A DNA stretch of 50,510 nt, from assembly GCA_013044165.1 (NCBI GenBank), contig JABEVB010000127.1, forward strand, positions 1 through 50,510, written 5' to 3'. The DNA is from Phycisphaerales bacterium (GTDB lineage Bacteria > Planctomycetota > Phycisphaerae > WQYP01). Position 1 is the stretch's first letter, and each line of letters starts with the position of its first letter. Position numbers and translations under genes: made by a program. Positions 38,701 to 46,422 of this stretch are shown here, piece after piece. The notes below the pieces were generated by a model. That model did no database searches and was not told where the DNA came from. It worked only from the letters and a program-made list of their open reading frames with translations.

Positions 38701-39317
38701 AGGTGGCGACCGAAGCGCGGCTCAATGCGCTGATTGCCGTGGGTATTTCACTGCTGTTGATTGTAGCCTATGTGTGGATACGCTTTGGCGGTATTAGGTA
38801 TGGCTTTGGCGTTATCTTTTCGCTGGTGCACGATGCAATTGTTGCAGTGGCGGCCACGGTGCTCGCTGTGTACATCCATCGCACGGCCATCGGCCACTTT
38901 TTGCTGGTGGACAACTTCAAGATAAACATGACGATGATCGCGGCGTATTTAACCATTATTGGTTACAGCGTCAACGATACGATCGTGATCTTTGACCGGG
39001 TGCGAGAAAACCGCGGGCGACTTAAGTTGCCATTGACGTCCAAGCTGGTGAACGACTCTATCAATCAGTGTTTTGGTCGAACCATTTGGACCACCTTTAC
39101 CGTGTTTGTGGTCGTCATGATTCTGTATATCTGGGGCGGACAAGGCGTGCATGGTTTTGCCTACGCCATGCTGATCGGTGTATTTACCGGTGCCTACAGC
39201 ACGCTGGCCATTGCCTCACCAACATTGTTGCACGCCAAGGAAGCCGCAAAGCAGGCGCTGCCGGCGGTTCAGGACGATGGTCAAGAAAAGGCCAATGAGT
39301 CGGCCTTGGCCCGGTAA
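35799..39317 (+). CDS. secDF: Fused SecD-SecF protein translocase subunit
   Basis: A 1172-residue fusion of SecD (to about residue 640) and SecF. It uses the proton motive force to pull secreted proteins across the membrane. SecD: first membrane segment at 8-27, GGIDLSGGTDLIYQL, the large periplasmic P1 region, then the membrane bundle with LGMAVDANILINERIREE. SecF: second single membrane segment (IFWIVSALVMISGMVAF), DTEFNGGTQITLHL and IGYSVNDTIVIFDRVRENR. The helical insert at about 90-240 in SecD and the long periplasmic part of SecF (about 760-950) are larger than in E. coli. Next to yajC, 72 bases after it. Confidence 0.96.
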   Translation: MKTNLWARFGLIFAAIALAVLCIYFNGVKGGIDLSGGTDLIYQLNIPKGFHGDPNRLAQQVVDVLKKRVDPKSVRNLVWRVLSGNRIEIQMPLADEKSRQAQAAYQKLVDKLLADNIQPSQINAAVAAQPASLREKDIAALAGTNQKRLVLLKQLAISYDAYHSARQAAGRYSPTDLPDALLQRLNNTEAVYEQALNAVLAENINVRQLANVLEAIYDTGSAQAKTSLSQLIANHPGRAAVIHQLVAAYSNLRKHSGGLDNPAELERLLRGAGVLDFRIAASPSLPGMLTAVRQLEAKGPHNAITPSGLRWFEIDPVNGKDLLPKPSEPPYYVTGEYQGRHYVLLYDAPGKMMTHAPSFKPWKVELAQFGSDPSTGQPTVYFNLDDAGGYYMGQLTSANRNQNMAILLDGKAITAPSIRGIIHKQGQITLGTATNVLAARSIANEGHTSTQILNAGSLPATLQSQPISVQTIGSTLGADNLRAGLRSAVIAVIVVLLFMFTYYTITGAFADIALLMNLLLLMGVMSLLHATFTLPGIAGVVLTLGMAVDANILINERIREELHKGASLWLAVKQGYDKVFWTIFDANLTTSLTSIVLIELGSEDVKGFGITLLIGLAVHMFTALFVTRTLMITAIRTGVMRKIDDLSVAEYFRDLFTFTWLRGRWPFMRVFTLTNFDWISKRYIFWIVSALVMISGMVAFWARGTHKYDTEFNGGTQITLHLKPGKTLAVSAVRERVAALGRSDRALAALRRATVYSVGAKHNEFTIITSIVNPESKPGATATASPVQDLTQKLEATFADVIAVTRKLNFSDVNVSPSHIQRLFDDGTIFAITKNSLQELIPHGPNVDVSDYHGGVGVVLRNISPPETVAHLMSRIRQMAQEPDFARLQYRPFKVIPLAYAANAAGKGPAPVTAAVVVAVDDNFLYNPDDSGKTALWKQQVAASQWDIIRTALTTSGGLAGVNSFAPQVATEARLNALIAVGISLLLIVAYVWIRFGGIRYGFGVIFSLVHDAIVAVAATVLAVYIHRTAIGHFLLVDNFKINMTMIAAYLTIIGYSVNDTIVIFDRVRENRGRLKLPLTSKLVNDSINQCFGRTIWTTFTVFVVVMILYIWGGQGVHGFAYAMLIGVFTGAYSTLAIASPTLLHAKEAAKQALPAVQDDGQEKANESALAR

Positions 39318-39362
39318 TGGCGTGCCAGATGAGCCGACGACGGAGCCTTTGAAGTTGCAACG

Positions 39363-40595
39363 ATGGGTTTCGTCTCCCCAATGGCGATCCTTCAGGAGGC
39401 TTGGCTCATTGGCAATATAAGATTTTTTATCTCAGCTGCGGAGCATAGCGGCGACAGTCTGGGCCAGGCGCTGATAGAATCGCTGCGGCGTAAGTTTCCC
39501 AACGCGCAGTTTGTGGGCGTCGGCGGCCCTAAGATGGCTGCGGCGGGCTGTCGGCTGCTGGCCGACCCAACCCGCAATGCAGCCATGCTGCTTGGGGCTT
39601 TGCGCCAGGTAGGGTATTGGCTGCGGCTGCTCAAGCAAATCCGCCGTGAGTTTGTAAACAACCGGCCCGATGTGGTCATTCCCATTGACTCGCCCACCGT
39701 TAATGTCCGTATTGGGTTGATGGCGCGTCGTATGAAACTGCCGGTTTGCTACTATGTCGCGCCGCAGCACTGGGCTTGGGCGCCCTGGCGGACGCGCAAG
39801 CTTTCGCGGGCGGTTAATACGCTCTGCTGCGTGCTGCCTTTTGAAGAGCCTTACTTTCGGCAGCAACGCATTGATGCCGTATACGTTGGCCATCCGCTAT
39901 TTGACCGATTGGCTGATCAGCCAACAGCGGCAGCGACTGCGTCCCCGTTGCCGCAGGCCAAGCTGAAAGTCGCTATTCTGCCGGGATCTCGCAGCAGTGA
40001 GGTCGCATCGAACTTGCCGGTGATGCTGGAGGTCGCTTCGCAACTAAGAGGGCGGGTGCAGGAGTGCGTATTTGTGGCGGCAGCCGCGGATAAAAACAGG
40101 GCGCTGCAGATTCAGGCCCATCTTATGCGCAGTTCCGAACGCATTGAAATTCGAACGCATGCCACGGATGCTGTCATCGCCTGGGCAGACCTGGTGCTGG
40201 TGTGCAGTGGCACCGCAACGCTGCAGGTCGCCAGCCATTACAAGCCCATGATTGTGCTTTACGCTCTGAGCCGCTGGAAATGGAATTTGGTCGGGCGCTT
40301 TCTTATTAGAACAAAGTATATGTCTCTGGTGAACATATTGGCAGATCGCGAATTGGTGCCTGAGTTCATGCCGTTTTATGGTTCAACGCGTCCGGTGGTT
40401 CAACGCGTGGTCGAACTGCTCAAAAATCCGCAGCAGCGGATGGAAATAAGTTCGCAGCTTTCGCAATTGGTTTCGCCCATGGAGCGATTTTCGCGACAGA
40501 TGCCGGCCGGCGACCGGGTGGCGGTTGAAGTGGCTCGACTGCTGGAGCCTAAATTGCAACCGCCGAGCCAGCCTGTGTCGCCTTCTCGCGGATGA
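39363..40595 (+). CDS. lpxB: Lipid-A-disaccharide synthase LpxB
   Basis: A 410-residue frame. It condenses UDP-2,3-diacylglucosamine with lipid X to make the lipid A disaccharide at the inner membrane. Motifs: FISAAEHSGDSLG, VGGPKMAAAGC, IPIDSPTVNVRIG, YYVAPQHWAWAPWR, VGHPLFD, ILPGSRSSEVASNLP and CSGTATLQV. The start is doubtful: ATG 39363 and ATG 39381 lack a ribosome site, while a perfect AGGAGG (39394-39399) lies eight bases before an in-frame ATT (39408) just ahead of IRFFISAAE, where other LpxB proteins begin. That would give 395 residues. It implies a lipid A-containing outer membrane. It overlaps the convergent gene's end by 47 bases. Confidence 0.93.
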   Translation: MGFVSPMAILQEAWLIGNIRFFISAAEHSGDSLGQALIESLRRKFPNAQFVGVGGPKMAAAGCRLLADPTRNAAMLLGALRQVGYWLRLLKQIRREFVNNRPDVVIPIDSPTVNVRIGLMARRMKLPVCYYVAPQHWAWAPWRTRKLSRAVNTLCCVLPFEEPYFRQQRIDAVYVGHPLFDRLADQPTAAATASPLPQAKLKVAILPGSRSSEVASNLPVMLEVASQLRGRVQECVFVAAAADKNRALQIQAHLMRSSERIEIRTHATDAVIAWADLVLVCSGTATLQVASHYKPMIVLYALSRWKWNLVGRFLIRTKYMSLVNILADRELVPEFMPFYGSTRPVVQRVVELLKNPQQRMEISSQLSQLVSPMERFSRQMPAGDRVAVEVARLLEPKLQPPSQPVSPSRG

Positions 40596-41577
40596 TCGGC
40601 ATGCGATCGCGCACTTCCGCAGCGATGCGGGCATTGGGGAACTCGTCAATAATCTGCTGGCCGATTCGGGCCGCTTCCGGCCAGTTTTTGTCGCTGACAT
40701 GCAGGGCAAACTGCACGCCAAGCTGCTGAAGCCGCTTCTTAAATACATCGCGGGCAATTTCTTTGTAGCCTTCGGCCTCACCGGGTGTCAGATATTGGTC
40801 GAGCTGCTTGAGCAGTTCGACGCTGCGGTCGACGTCATCGCGAGAAACGGCGTCCTTCCATTCCTTGAGCAACGCGCGTTTGTGCGTGTCGCGGGCATTC
40901 TGCACGCGTTCGGGCAGACGCTGAATGTCCGGATGGAAGGAGAACATTTTCATGAGTTGTTCCATCTCTCGGTAGCAGGCCGCCCAGTCAAAACGCTTGA
41001 GAAGCAGGTCGAAATGCGTCAGAGCCTCACGCACTTCAGTTTCAATAAATTTACGTCGCGATGATTCAATAATGTCCCGGAACTGGGCGGATTCCTGTTT
41101 GCTGCCAAAGCGGCGTTCCATTTCACTTGTCAGCCAGTAGGCGGCTTCGTAGTCGTTTTTATCAATATCCTCACGGATGGCGTGCCGTAGCGCTTCGCGG
41201 TCCTTATGGCGGTAGGCGATCTGCTTGGCAGCATCGGAAAGGGCCACGCTCTCTCGAATGGCCTCTAGCTGCTGGCGTTGGTTTTCAATGGCGCCACGCA
41301 CCTGCTCGTAGCGCCAACTTGCGTCGGATGCCTGCTGAAACCGCACGGCCGTCAGTGGCTGCAGCACCGCTCCCGCGATGGTGACCGCTAGGCCAAAACA
41401 GGCAATTAGAATGCCGGGCTCAAAATCGTGAATAATGGTGGCCAAATCGGCATGGCTGCCCGAATTGTGTGCCGCTAAGGTGGCAATCACTATCCCGACA
41501 ACGAGTATCGCTAGCCCTAAGATAACAACCAACCCCAAGAGCCGCTTGGTTCGTACCGCCGCTTTTTCAAGATTCAT
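40549..41577 (-). CDS. Membrane-anchored helical repeat (TPR-like) protein
   Basis: A 342-residue protein; AGGAG lies about nine bases before ATG 41577. Two membrane segments (about 14-36 and 52-74) are followed by a coiled coil (about 85-125) and a helical region of about 200 residues. That region has repeating amphipathic helices (DIDKNDYEAAYWLTSEMER, LLKRFDWAACYREMEQLMK, ALHVSDKNWPEAARIGQQII) typical of TPR-like scaffolds. No catalytic motif. Probably a scaffold facing the cytoplasm; function unknown. Its 3' end overlaps the 3' end of lpxB by 47 bases on the other strand. Confidence 0.65.
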   Translation of the reverse strand: MNLEKAAVRTKRLLGLVVILGLAILVVGIVIATLAAHNSGSHADLATIIHDFEPGILIACFGLAVTIAGAVLQPLTAVRFQQASDASWRYEQVRGAIENQRQQLEAIRESVALSDAAKQIAYRHKDREALRHAIREDIDKNDYEAAYWLTSEMERRFGSKQESAQFRDIIESSRRKFIETEVREALTHFDLLLKRFDWAACYREMEQLMKMFSFHPDIQRLPERVQNARDTHKRALLKEWKDAVSRDDVDRSVELLKQLDQYLTPGEAEGYKEIARDVFKKRLQQLGVQFALHVSDKNWPEAARIGQQIIDEFPNARIAAEVRDRMPIIREKATQAGSAVAI

Positions 41578-42130
41578 GATCTGTTTCTCCTAAGCACAGT
41601 CCCTGAAGCGGGGCGAATGCTCTTTGCGCTTGCCGGGTAGTGTTTCCCAAGATGCTGCGAACATCCGGCATGTTTGCAGCCCCGGTGCCGATATGCTCCG
41701 GTTCCTATGTTAACATCGCCTGCTTATCGGTCAAGAACAAACTTCGAACAAAAAGGAGTAAAAGCGGCCCTTCGGAGCCGGGAAGCTTTGTTCTGGCATC
41801 CAAGCGGCGCCCACGCGTCCAAAGCAGGCGATGACGCTATTGCATTAAAATGAGGCTGCTCGGCGTTTATTATATCGTCATAAGCGAGGTGCGGAGTAAA
41901 GCACTAAATCTACGGAGGTTATGGCACGTGCCAGGCACAATGACCAAGCACAAAAGTGACGTTATTAACCTTTTACTTTTGCTGCAGCCGAGCCTCAGTT
42001 AGCCCGCAGCGCAGGATGAGGTGATGCCATCTGTTAAGTTTGCGTTAGGGTTTAGGCGAGTGGGTCGCTTACCACGAGACTCGGGTACGTGAAGCGGAAT
42101 AAACTTGATCGTGAATAATTTTTAACTTAT
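41578..42130. other. Gene-free stretch of about 550 bases
   Basis: I see no convincing gene. It contains a small hairpin with a UUCG loop (41765-41780), a perfect GGCACGTGCC palindrome (41933-41942) right after an AGGAGG-like box (GGAGG, 41924-41928) and several very short open frames, the longest about 64 codons and without a ribosome site. The combination of a ribosome-like box, a palindrome and many stops could mark a small RNA or a leader, but this is unproven. Confidence 0.3.
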
Positions 42131-42159
42131 TTGTTTGGATGCGTCCGATACCATAGAAT
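42131..42159 (+). promoter_or_regulatory. Promoter of the amidase-like gene
   Basis: TTGTTT, 17 bases, TAGAAT, about 37 bases before ATG 42196. Confidence 0.45.
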
Positions 42160-42195
42160 ATGGAAGTAAAGGTTTTGCATTAAGGCGTGGTTGTC

Positions 42196-42930
42196 ATGGC
42201 AAAGACTGGCAGGTCGGCAGGTTCTCGGAAAACAACGGTGAGCCAAAGGCGCGTACTTACGGTGCTTAGTTCGCTGGTGGCAAGCCTGACCGTAGGCGCT
42301 GGTTTGCTGATGTTGCTTGAAGGTCAACCGATTACCAGCCCGGTTAGGTCTTTGTCGGCGACAACACCAATGGACGACAACTTTTCTCGTGCCATTAAAC
42401 CCCTTGTATCATTGCAGCCGAACCGATGGAACTATATCATCATCTACCAGTCGAACAGTTTGGCGGGCGATGCGTCCGATCTGGCCGACGGTGTTCTACC
42501 GGGAGGACAAGTTCCAAGAGCGATGGATATGCGTTCGGCTCAAGAGCGGCCTAAGCGGGTTTGGCCGGTGGATTTTCACTTTGTAGTAGACAACGGTCAA
42601 AACGCCGACCAGAAGGGTGATGGAACCGTAGAAGTTGGATCCTCGTGGTTGGCACAGCGAAGCACAGCGCCAGTATGCCAGTGGCCAAATTATCGAAATC
42701 ATAATTATTTACCTTATAAAAACGCTATTGGCATTTGCGTAATTGGCAACCTCAACGTTCAAGGTTTTTCCAGCAACCAAGTTAACTCGCTGGCCAAGCT
42801 GACCCGGGCCTTGCAGAGCAAACTAAGCATTCCTGTATCGCGTGTGGTATTTCAGTGGCAGATCACGGGCCATCAAACGCCGGCCCAAGCCGCCTTTACC
42901 CGGCGATTCCAGCAGATGTTGGGCCGTTAG
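42196..42930 (+). CDS. Amidase_2/PGRP-fold protein lacking zinc ligands
   Basis: A 244-residue protein with a membrane segment at about 22-42, so anchored and facing the cell envelope. The rest follows the order of N-acetylmuramoyl-L-alanine amidases (Amidase_2/PGRP): a strand (NYIIIYQSN) where IVIHHS is usual, VDFHFVVDNG for YHFVI-NG, GTVEVGSSWLAQ for the substrate-side segment, AIGICVIGN for IGIcLVGN, and SRVVFQWQITGH where the second zinc His normally sits. The three ligands of the family (His, His, Cys/His) are replaced (Tyr-Gln, Gln and Thr). Likely a peptidoglycan-binding pseudoenzyme. The start is ATG 42196; an AAGG box precedes it. Confidence 0.6.
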   Translation: MAKTGRSAGSRKTTVSQRRVLTVLSSLVASLTVGAGLLMLLEGQPITSPVRSLSATTPMDDNFSRAIKPLVSLQPNRWNYIIIYQSNSLAGDASDLADGVLPGGQVPRAMDMRSAQERPKRVWPVDFHFVVDNGQNADQKGDGTVEVGSSWLAQRSTAPVCQWPNYRNHNYLPYKNAIGICVIGNLNVQGFSSNQVNSLAKLTRALQSKLSIPVSRVVFQWQITGHQTPAQAAFTRRFQQMLGR

Positions 42931-43091
42931 GCTTAACTCTTTGTCGTTGGCTGCGATCCATTCGCCCTGTTCTTCCACCGCATGTTTATACCCATGAGGC
43001 CGTGGCTGCATTTGGATGGTGCAGAGCTTGCACGGGTGGGTGGCTTTGGTGCATTGGCAAGGCTTTCCGTGGAAATGGAAAAAGCGACTCG

Positions 43092-43991
43092 ATGGATAGC
43101 GCCCCTGAATTTTCGGATTTTGAAGTGCTTTCGACGCTGGGCTACGGCGCTCGCAGCACCATCTATGCTGTTTGCGAAAAGCGAACCGGGCAACTCTATG
43201 CGCTTAAGCGGGTCCTCCGACGCAGCGCCGAGGACGACCGCTTCCTCGAACAGGCAACACAGGAGTACGAAATCAGCAGTCAGTTTGATCATCCGGTGCT
43301 GCGCAAAAGCCATCGCTTGATTCGTAAGCGCAAACTTCTAACGGTTACCGAGTTGCACCTGCTGATGGACCTTGTGGATGGAACTTCGATAGATTCTGAC
43401 CGGCCGGGGTCGCTCCGCAGTTTGCTGGACGTCTCGTGCGCTGTGGCACGAGGGCTTTCCGCCATGCATAAGCTGGGATTTGTGCATGCCGACATTAAAC
43501 CCAACAATATTTTAATTACCTCCGACAATGGCTGCAAAATCATTGACTTTGGCCAGAGTTGCGCAATCGGTACGGTTAAAACGCGCATTCAGGGAACGCC
43601 CGATTATATTGCGCCGGAACAGGTTGCCCTTGGTCCGCTTACTCCCGCGACTGACATCTTCAATTTTGGCGCTACACTTTACTGGTGCGTCACCGACCGG
43701 CATGTGCCGACAGTCATTCCGCGTCGGCGTCAGGGCGTTGCGGCTGTCGCATCGCAGGCACTGATAGCGCCCCACGAGTTAAATCCACGGATTCCACTGG
43801 CGCTTTCAAAACTGATTATTGAGTGTGTTGAAAATCGTCCGTCTAAGCGCCCAGCCAGCATGGACGACGTGCTGAGCCGACTTGAGTTCGTGCTTAGCCT
43901 CAATGCGGCTGTTCGCCTCGATGAGGCCATTGGCGTGAACACGGCCAAAGATGAGGCAACGGAAAACGCTGAGGCTGATACCGTAACCTGA
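43092..43991 (+). CDS. Serine/threonine protein kinase (soluble, Hanks type)
   Basis: A 299-residue kinase from ATG 43092 (MDSAPEFSDFEVLSTLG); longer in-frame starts overlap the previous gene. Glycine loop LGYGARSTIYAV; lysine in LYALKRV; catalytic loop HADIKPNNIL (Asp, Lys and Asn kept, the usual Arg of HRD is Ala); DFG present in IIDFGQS; GTPDYIAPEQ substrate loop; and the C-lobe Arg-containing RPSKRPASMDD. Without the Arg it may not need activation-loop phosphorylation. No membrane segment, PASTA repeats or sensor domain is present; the C-terminal 30 residues are acidic. A metallophosphoesterase follows after 93 bases. Confidence 0.9.
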   Translation: MDSAPEFSDFEVLSTLGYGARSTIYAVCEKRTGQLYALKRVLRRSAEDDRFLEQATQEYEISSQFDHPVLRKSHRLIRKRKLLTVTELHLLMDLVDGTSIDSDRPGSLRSLLDVSCAVARGLSAMHKLGFVHADIKPNNILITSDNGCKIIDFGQSCAIGTVKTRIQGTPDYIAPEQVALGPLTPATDIFNFGATLYWCVTDRHVPTVIPRRRQGVAAVASQALIAPHELNPRIPLALSKLIIECVENRPSKRPASMDDVLSRLEFVLSLNAAVRLDEAIGVNTAKDEATENAEADTVT

Positions 43992-44084
43992 AAGCCTTGG
44001 CACGAAGCAACGCGGGTTGGCGGACTCGCGCGGCGGCGCCTGAAACGGAAATCCGCTTGTCAGCTTCGAGATGGATTACGCAGC

Positions 44085-44936
44085 ATGTCGGCAGGACACG
44101 CCATTGATATTTTTCAGCACGCAGCCGAGAACAATCGGTTTGATCCGATTCGCTCGGCTCAAATGCTGTACTTTCCATCGGTTGGGGAACTACTGGTAAC
44201 GGGAGACTTGCATAATCATCGCCGCAACTTTGAACGCATCGTCAAGGCCGCGTCGCTGGATATGTTTCCGCGACGCCATGTTCTGCTGCAGGAGATCATT
44301 CATGGTGGGGCGCTTGGGGCTGATGGCGAAGACACCAGCCTGGACCTTTTATTGGACGCGGTGGAGTGGTCGCTTAAATTTCCGAGGCAGGTTCATTTTC
44401 TTCTGGCCAATCACGACTGGGCGCAAATTTTCGGCATGGCTATCCTGAAGGAAGGGTATGATCTCACCGAGCGGTTTTCGCGGGCGTTTACCTTGCGCTA
44501 TGGCGGCCGGGCCGACGATGTTCGTGAAGCATTTCGGAAGTTTGTACTCAGTATGCCACTGGCGGGCATAACGGTTACCGGCATTTTTTTGAGTCATTCG
44601 TTGCCCACTTGGCGCGATCTCGGCGATTTTGACTCCACCATTTTGCGGCGCCCGCTTGTCGAAAGCGATTACCTGCGCAACGGCTCGGTATACAAATTGC
44701 TTTGGGGACGATCGCAAACGGAGAGTTCACTCGATAAGTTATCAAAAATGTGGTTTTCGGAATTGTTTATTTGTGGCCACCAGCAGCAGGATAAGGGCTG
44801 GGGCGTATTGGCCAAAAGAATGTTTATTGTGGATTCTTCGCACAATCATGGCGTCATGCTGCCGCTGGATTTGAGCCGCCAGCATACCATTGACGATTTC
44901 AAAAAGGCCATTATGCCGCTGGCCGCGATTGCCTGA
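44085..44936 (+). CDS. Metallophosphoesterase (planctomycete PPP-like family)
   Basis: A 283-residue calcineurin-fold protein. Motifs: GDLHNH (first metal site, GDxH), LLANHDWA for the usual GNHD, SHSLP and GHQQQDKGW (final His site). The second motif, normally GDxxDRG, reads QEIIHGG, a variant I recall from planctomycete-type phosphoesterases. Metal-dependent hydrolysis of a phosphate ester is likely; substrate unknown. Lies downstream of the kinase on the same strand, so the two may oppose each other. The gene ends 27 bases before the convergent glycosyltransferase gene. Confidence 0.82.
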   Translation: MSAGHAIDIFQHAAENNRFDPIRSAQMLYFPSVGELLVTGDLHNHRRNFERIVKAASLDMFPRRHVLLQEIIHGGALGADGEDTSLDLLLDAVEWSLKFPRQVHFLLANHDWAQIFGMAILKEGYDLTERFSRAFTLRYGGRADDVREAFRKFVLSMPLAGITVTGIFLSHSLPTWRDLGDFDSTILRRPLVESDYLRNGSVYKLLWGRSQTESSLDKLSKMWFSELFICGHQQQDKGWGVLAKRMFIVDSSHNHGVMLPLDLSRQHTIDDFKKAIMPLAAIA

Positions 44937-44963
44937 TGAGCCGGTGGCTTTGAATGAGCCTTG

Positions 44964-46253
44964 TTATGCTTGCGCCCTTTCAACCGGGCCAAGTACTTGC
45001 GTCTGCGAGCGACTGCGCATCCGATAGCGAATACCACGCCAGATAAGAATGCGGCCAAACCCGGCCTGCAGCAGCGCCGTCAGCATAAACAGCTGCGCCA
45101 GAGGAATTCCAAAAATAAACCAGCGAGCGGCGGGCCTGATGGCCAGCCAATGCATCGGCAGCAGTCGCCGTGCCGCCAGCAAAAGCATTATGCCACGCAG
45201 GATGCTTAGCGTGTAAAGGCAAATAAAAACCGCTATGCACCACGGCCACCAGGTCGTATGCGCAACCAGACCGGCGATGGCAAACGCCCAGCTTCCAAGC
45301 AGGGTGAACAAGTACAAAAGTGCTCCACACAGGGCCGCCAGCCATAGCCGCAGCGAGCATATTCGCGTGATGCGCAGTTGCCGCACCACAAACTCGCGCA
45401 GGCTTGCCGCGTTAAAGGACGCTCGAGATGCAACGAGGCACTGCGGCACAAAGTGAATCTTGCGACGGCTTGCCTTTTTTACCTGCCAGGTTAAAGCGAA
45501 GTCGTCGCTCAAAGCGCCTTGCCAGGCGTCATATACACCATAGTTGAAGAAGTCCTCTCGACGGATGGCCATCGAACCACCCCACGCCACCGCCCGACGA
45601 TACGGGCCTAAAAAACTACCGACCATTGCGTTGAGCAGGCAAAGGATGTGATTGGCTCCAGTCGGTTGTGCCGGTACATAAAAGCGATAACCGGTGGTGG
45701 CTCCAATGTGGGGGCCATAGTGCAGTGGCTGCACCAGTGCGTGGAGCCAATTGGGATCGGGATGGGCGTCAGCGTCCATAAAAGCCAGAATGCCGTCGGC
45801 CGAAGTTGTGGCGGCTACGCCCGCAAGTTGATTATGAACTTTCTGGCCGCGATGTTTTGCGTTGCCTGCCACCACAACCATGACGCGCTGCGGCTGCTTA
45901 CACACCAAAATATCCAAGAGTTGACATACAGGATCGTCTGCGGATTGTACTACGAAAATCAACCGGTAGTTTGCATAATTTTGTTGCAGCAGCGCCTCAA
46001 GGTTGCCCTGCGTATCTGCATCTGATCCTTTAATGGGTACAATGACGCCAACCGCGGCGGTGGCCGGCTCAAGTGGGCGAGCCGTTACCTGTGGCATGCG
46101 GTAGCTGAAAAACTGCGCCACGCGCAGCGTCCATACCGCAATCGCAAGTCCAAACAGCCACAGCAACCAAATGGTTAAGACGATCCACAACACGCTGAAG
46201 GCAACTCCCCAACACGCAAAGTCTCCGATGGCCCCAACAGATGCTGTCAACAT
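44964..46253 (-). CDS. Membrane glycosyltransferase, family 2 (ceramide glucosyltransferase-like)
   Basis: About 429 residues from ATG 46253; an upstream in-frame ATG (46352) adds a Cys-rich stretch and neither has a ribosome site. An N-terminal membrane segment (about 10-45) is followed by a GT2 domain: VGVIVPIKGSDAD, LEALLQQNYANYRLIFVVQ, DGILAFMDADAHPDPNWL (DxD), GSMAIRREDFF, LSDDFALTWQV (ED-like acid) and the VRQLRITRI motif in place of QxxRW. Two or three C-terminal membrane segments follow. Resembles ceramide glucosyltransferase/HpnI-type enzymes that add a sugar to a lipid. Lipid acceptor unknown. Confidence 0.85.
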   Translation of the reverse strand: MLTASVGAIGDFACWGVAFSVLWIVLTIWLLWLFGLAIAVWTLRVAQFFSYRMPQVTARPLEPATAAVGVIVPIKGSDADTQGNLEALLQQNYANYRLIFVVQSADDPVCQLLDILVCKQPQRVMVVVAGNAKHRGQKVHNQLAGVAATTSADGILAFMDADAHPDPNWLHALVQPLHYGPHIGATTGYRFYVPAQPTGANHILCLLNAMVGSFLGPYRRAVAWGGSMAIRREDFFNYGVYDAWQGALSDDFALTWQVKKASRRKIHFVPQCLVASRASFNAASLREFVVRQLRITRICSLRLWLAALCGALLYLFTLLGSWAFAIAGLVAHTTWWPWCIAVFICLYTLSILRGIMLLLAARRLLPMHWLAIRPAARWFIFGIPLAQLFMLTALLQAGFGRILIWRGIRYRMRSRSQTQVLGPVERAQA

Positions 46254-46422
46254 CGCCGGAGAATCGAAATTACAACAAGAGGATGATAACCAAACTCTTG
46301 CACTTTGCGCCTGTTTGCAGGTAGGTGCGTGAGTTTGTCGTCCGAGGCTCATTCAGATGGCTGGGCGTATGCCCTGCGGGACGCCGTAGCCCTATTGCAA
46401 TCAGTTGTTGTATGAGGCCGCC

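Noticed and set aside
41640..41834. A 64-codon open frame in the 41.6-42.1 kb gap
   Set aside because: No ribosome site before it and a composition (Lys/Arg/Ser-rich) that does not look like a folded protein.
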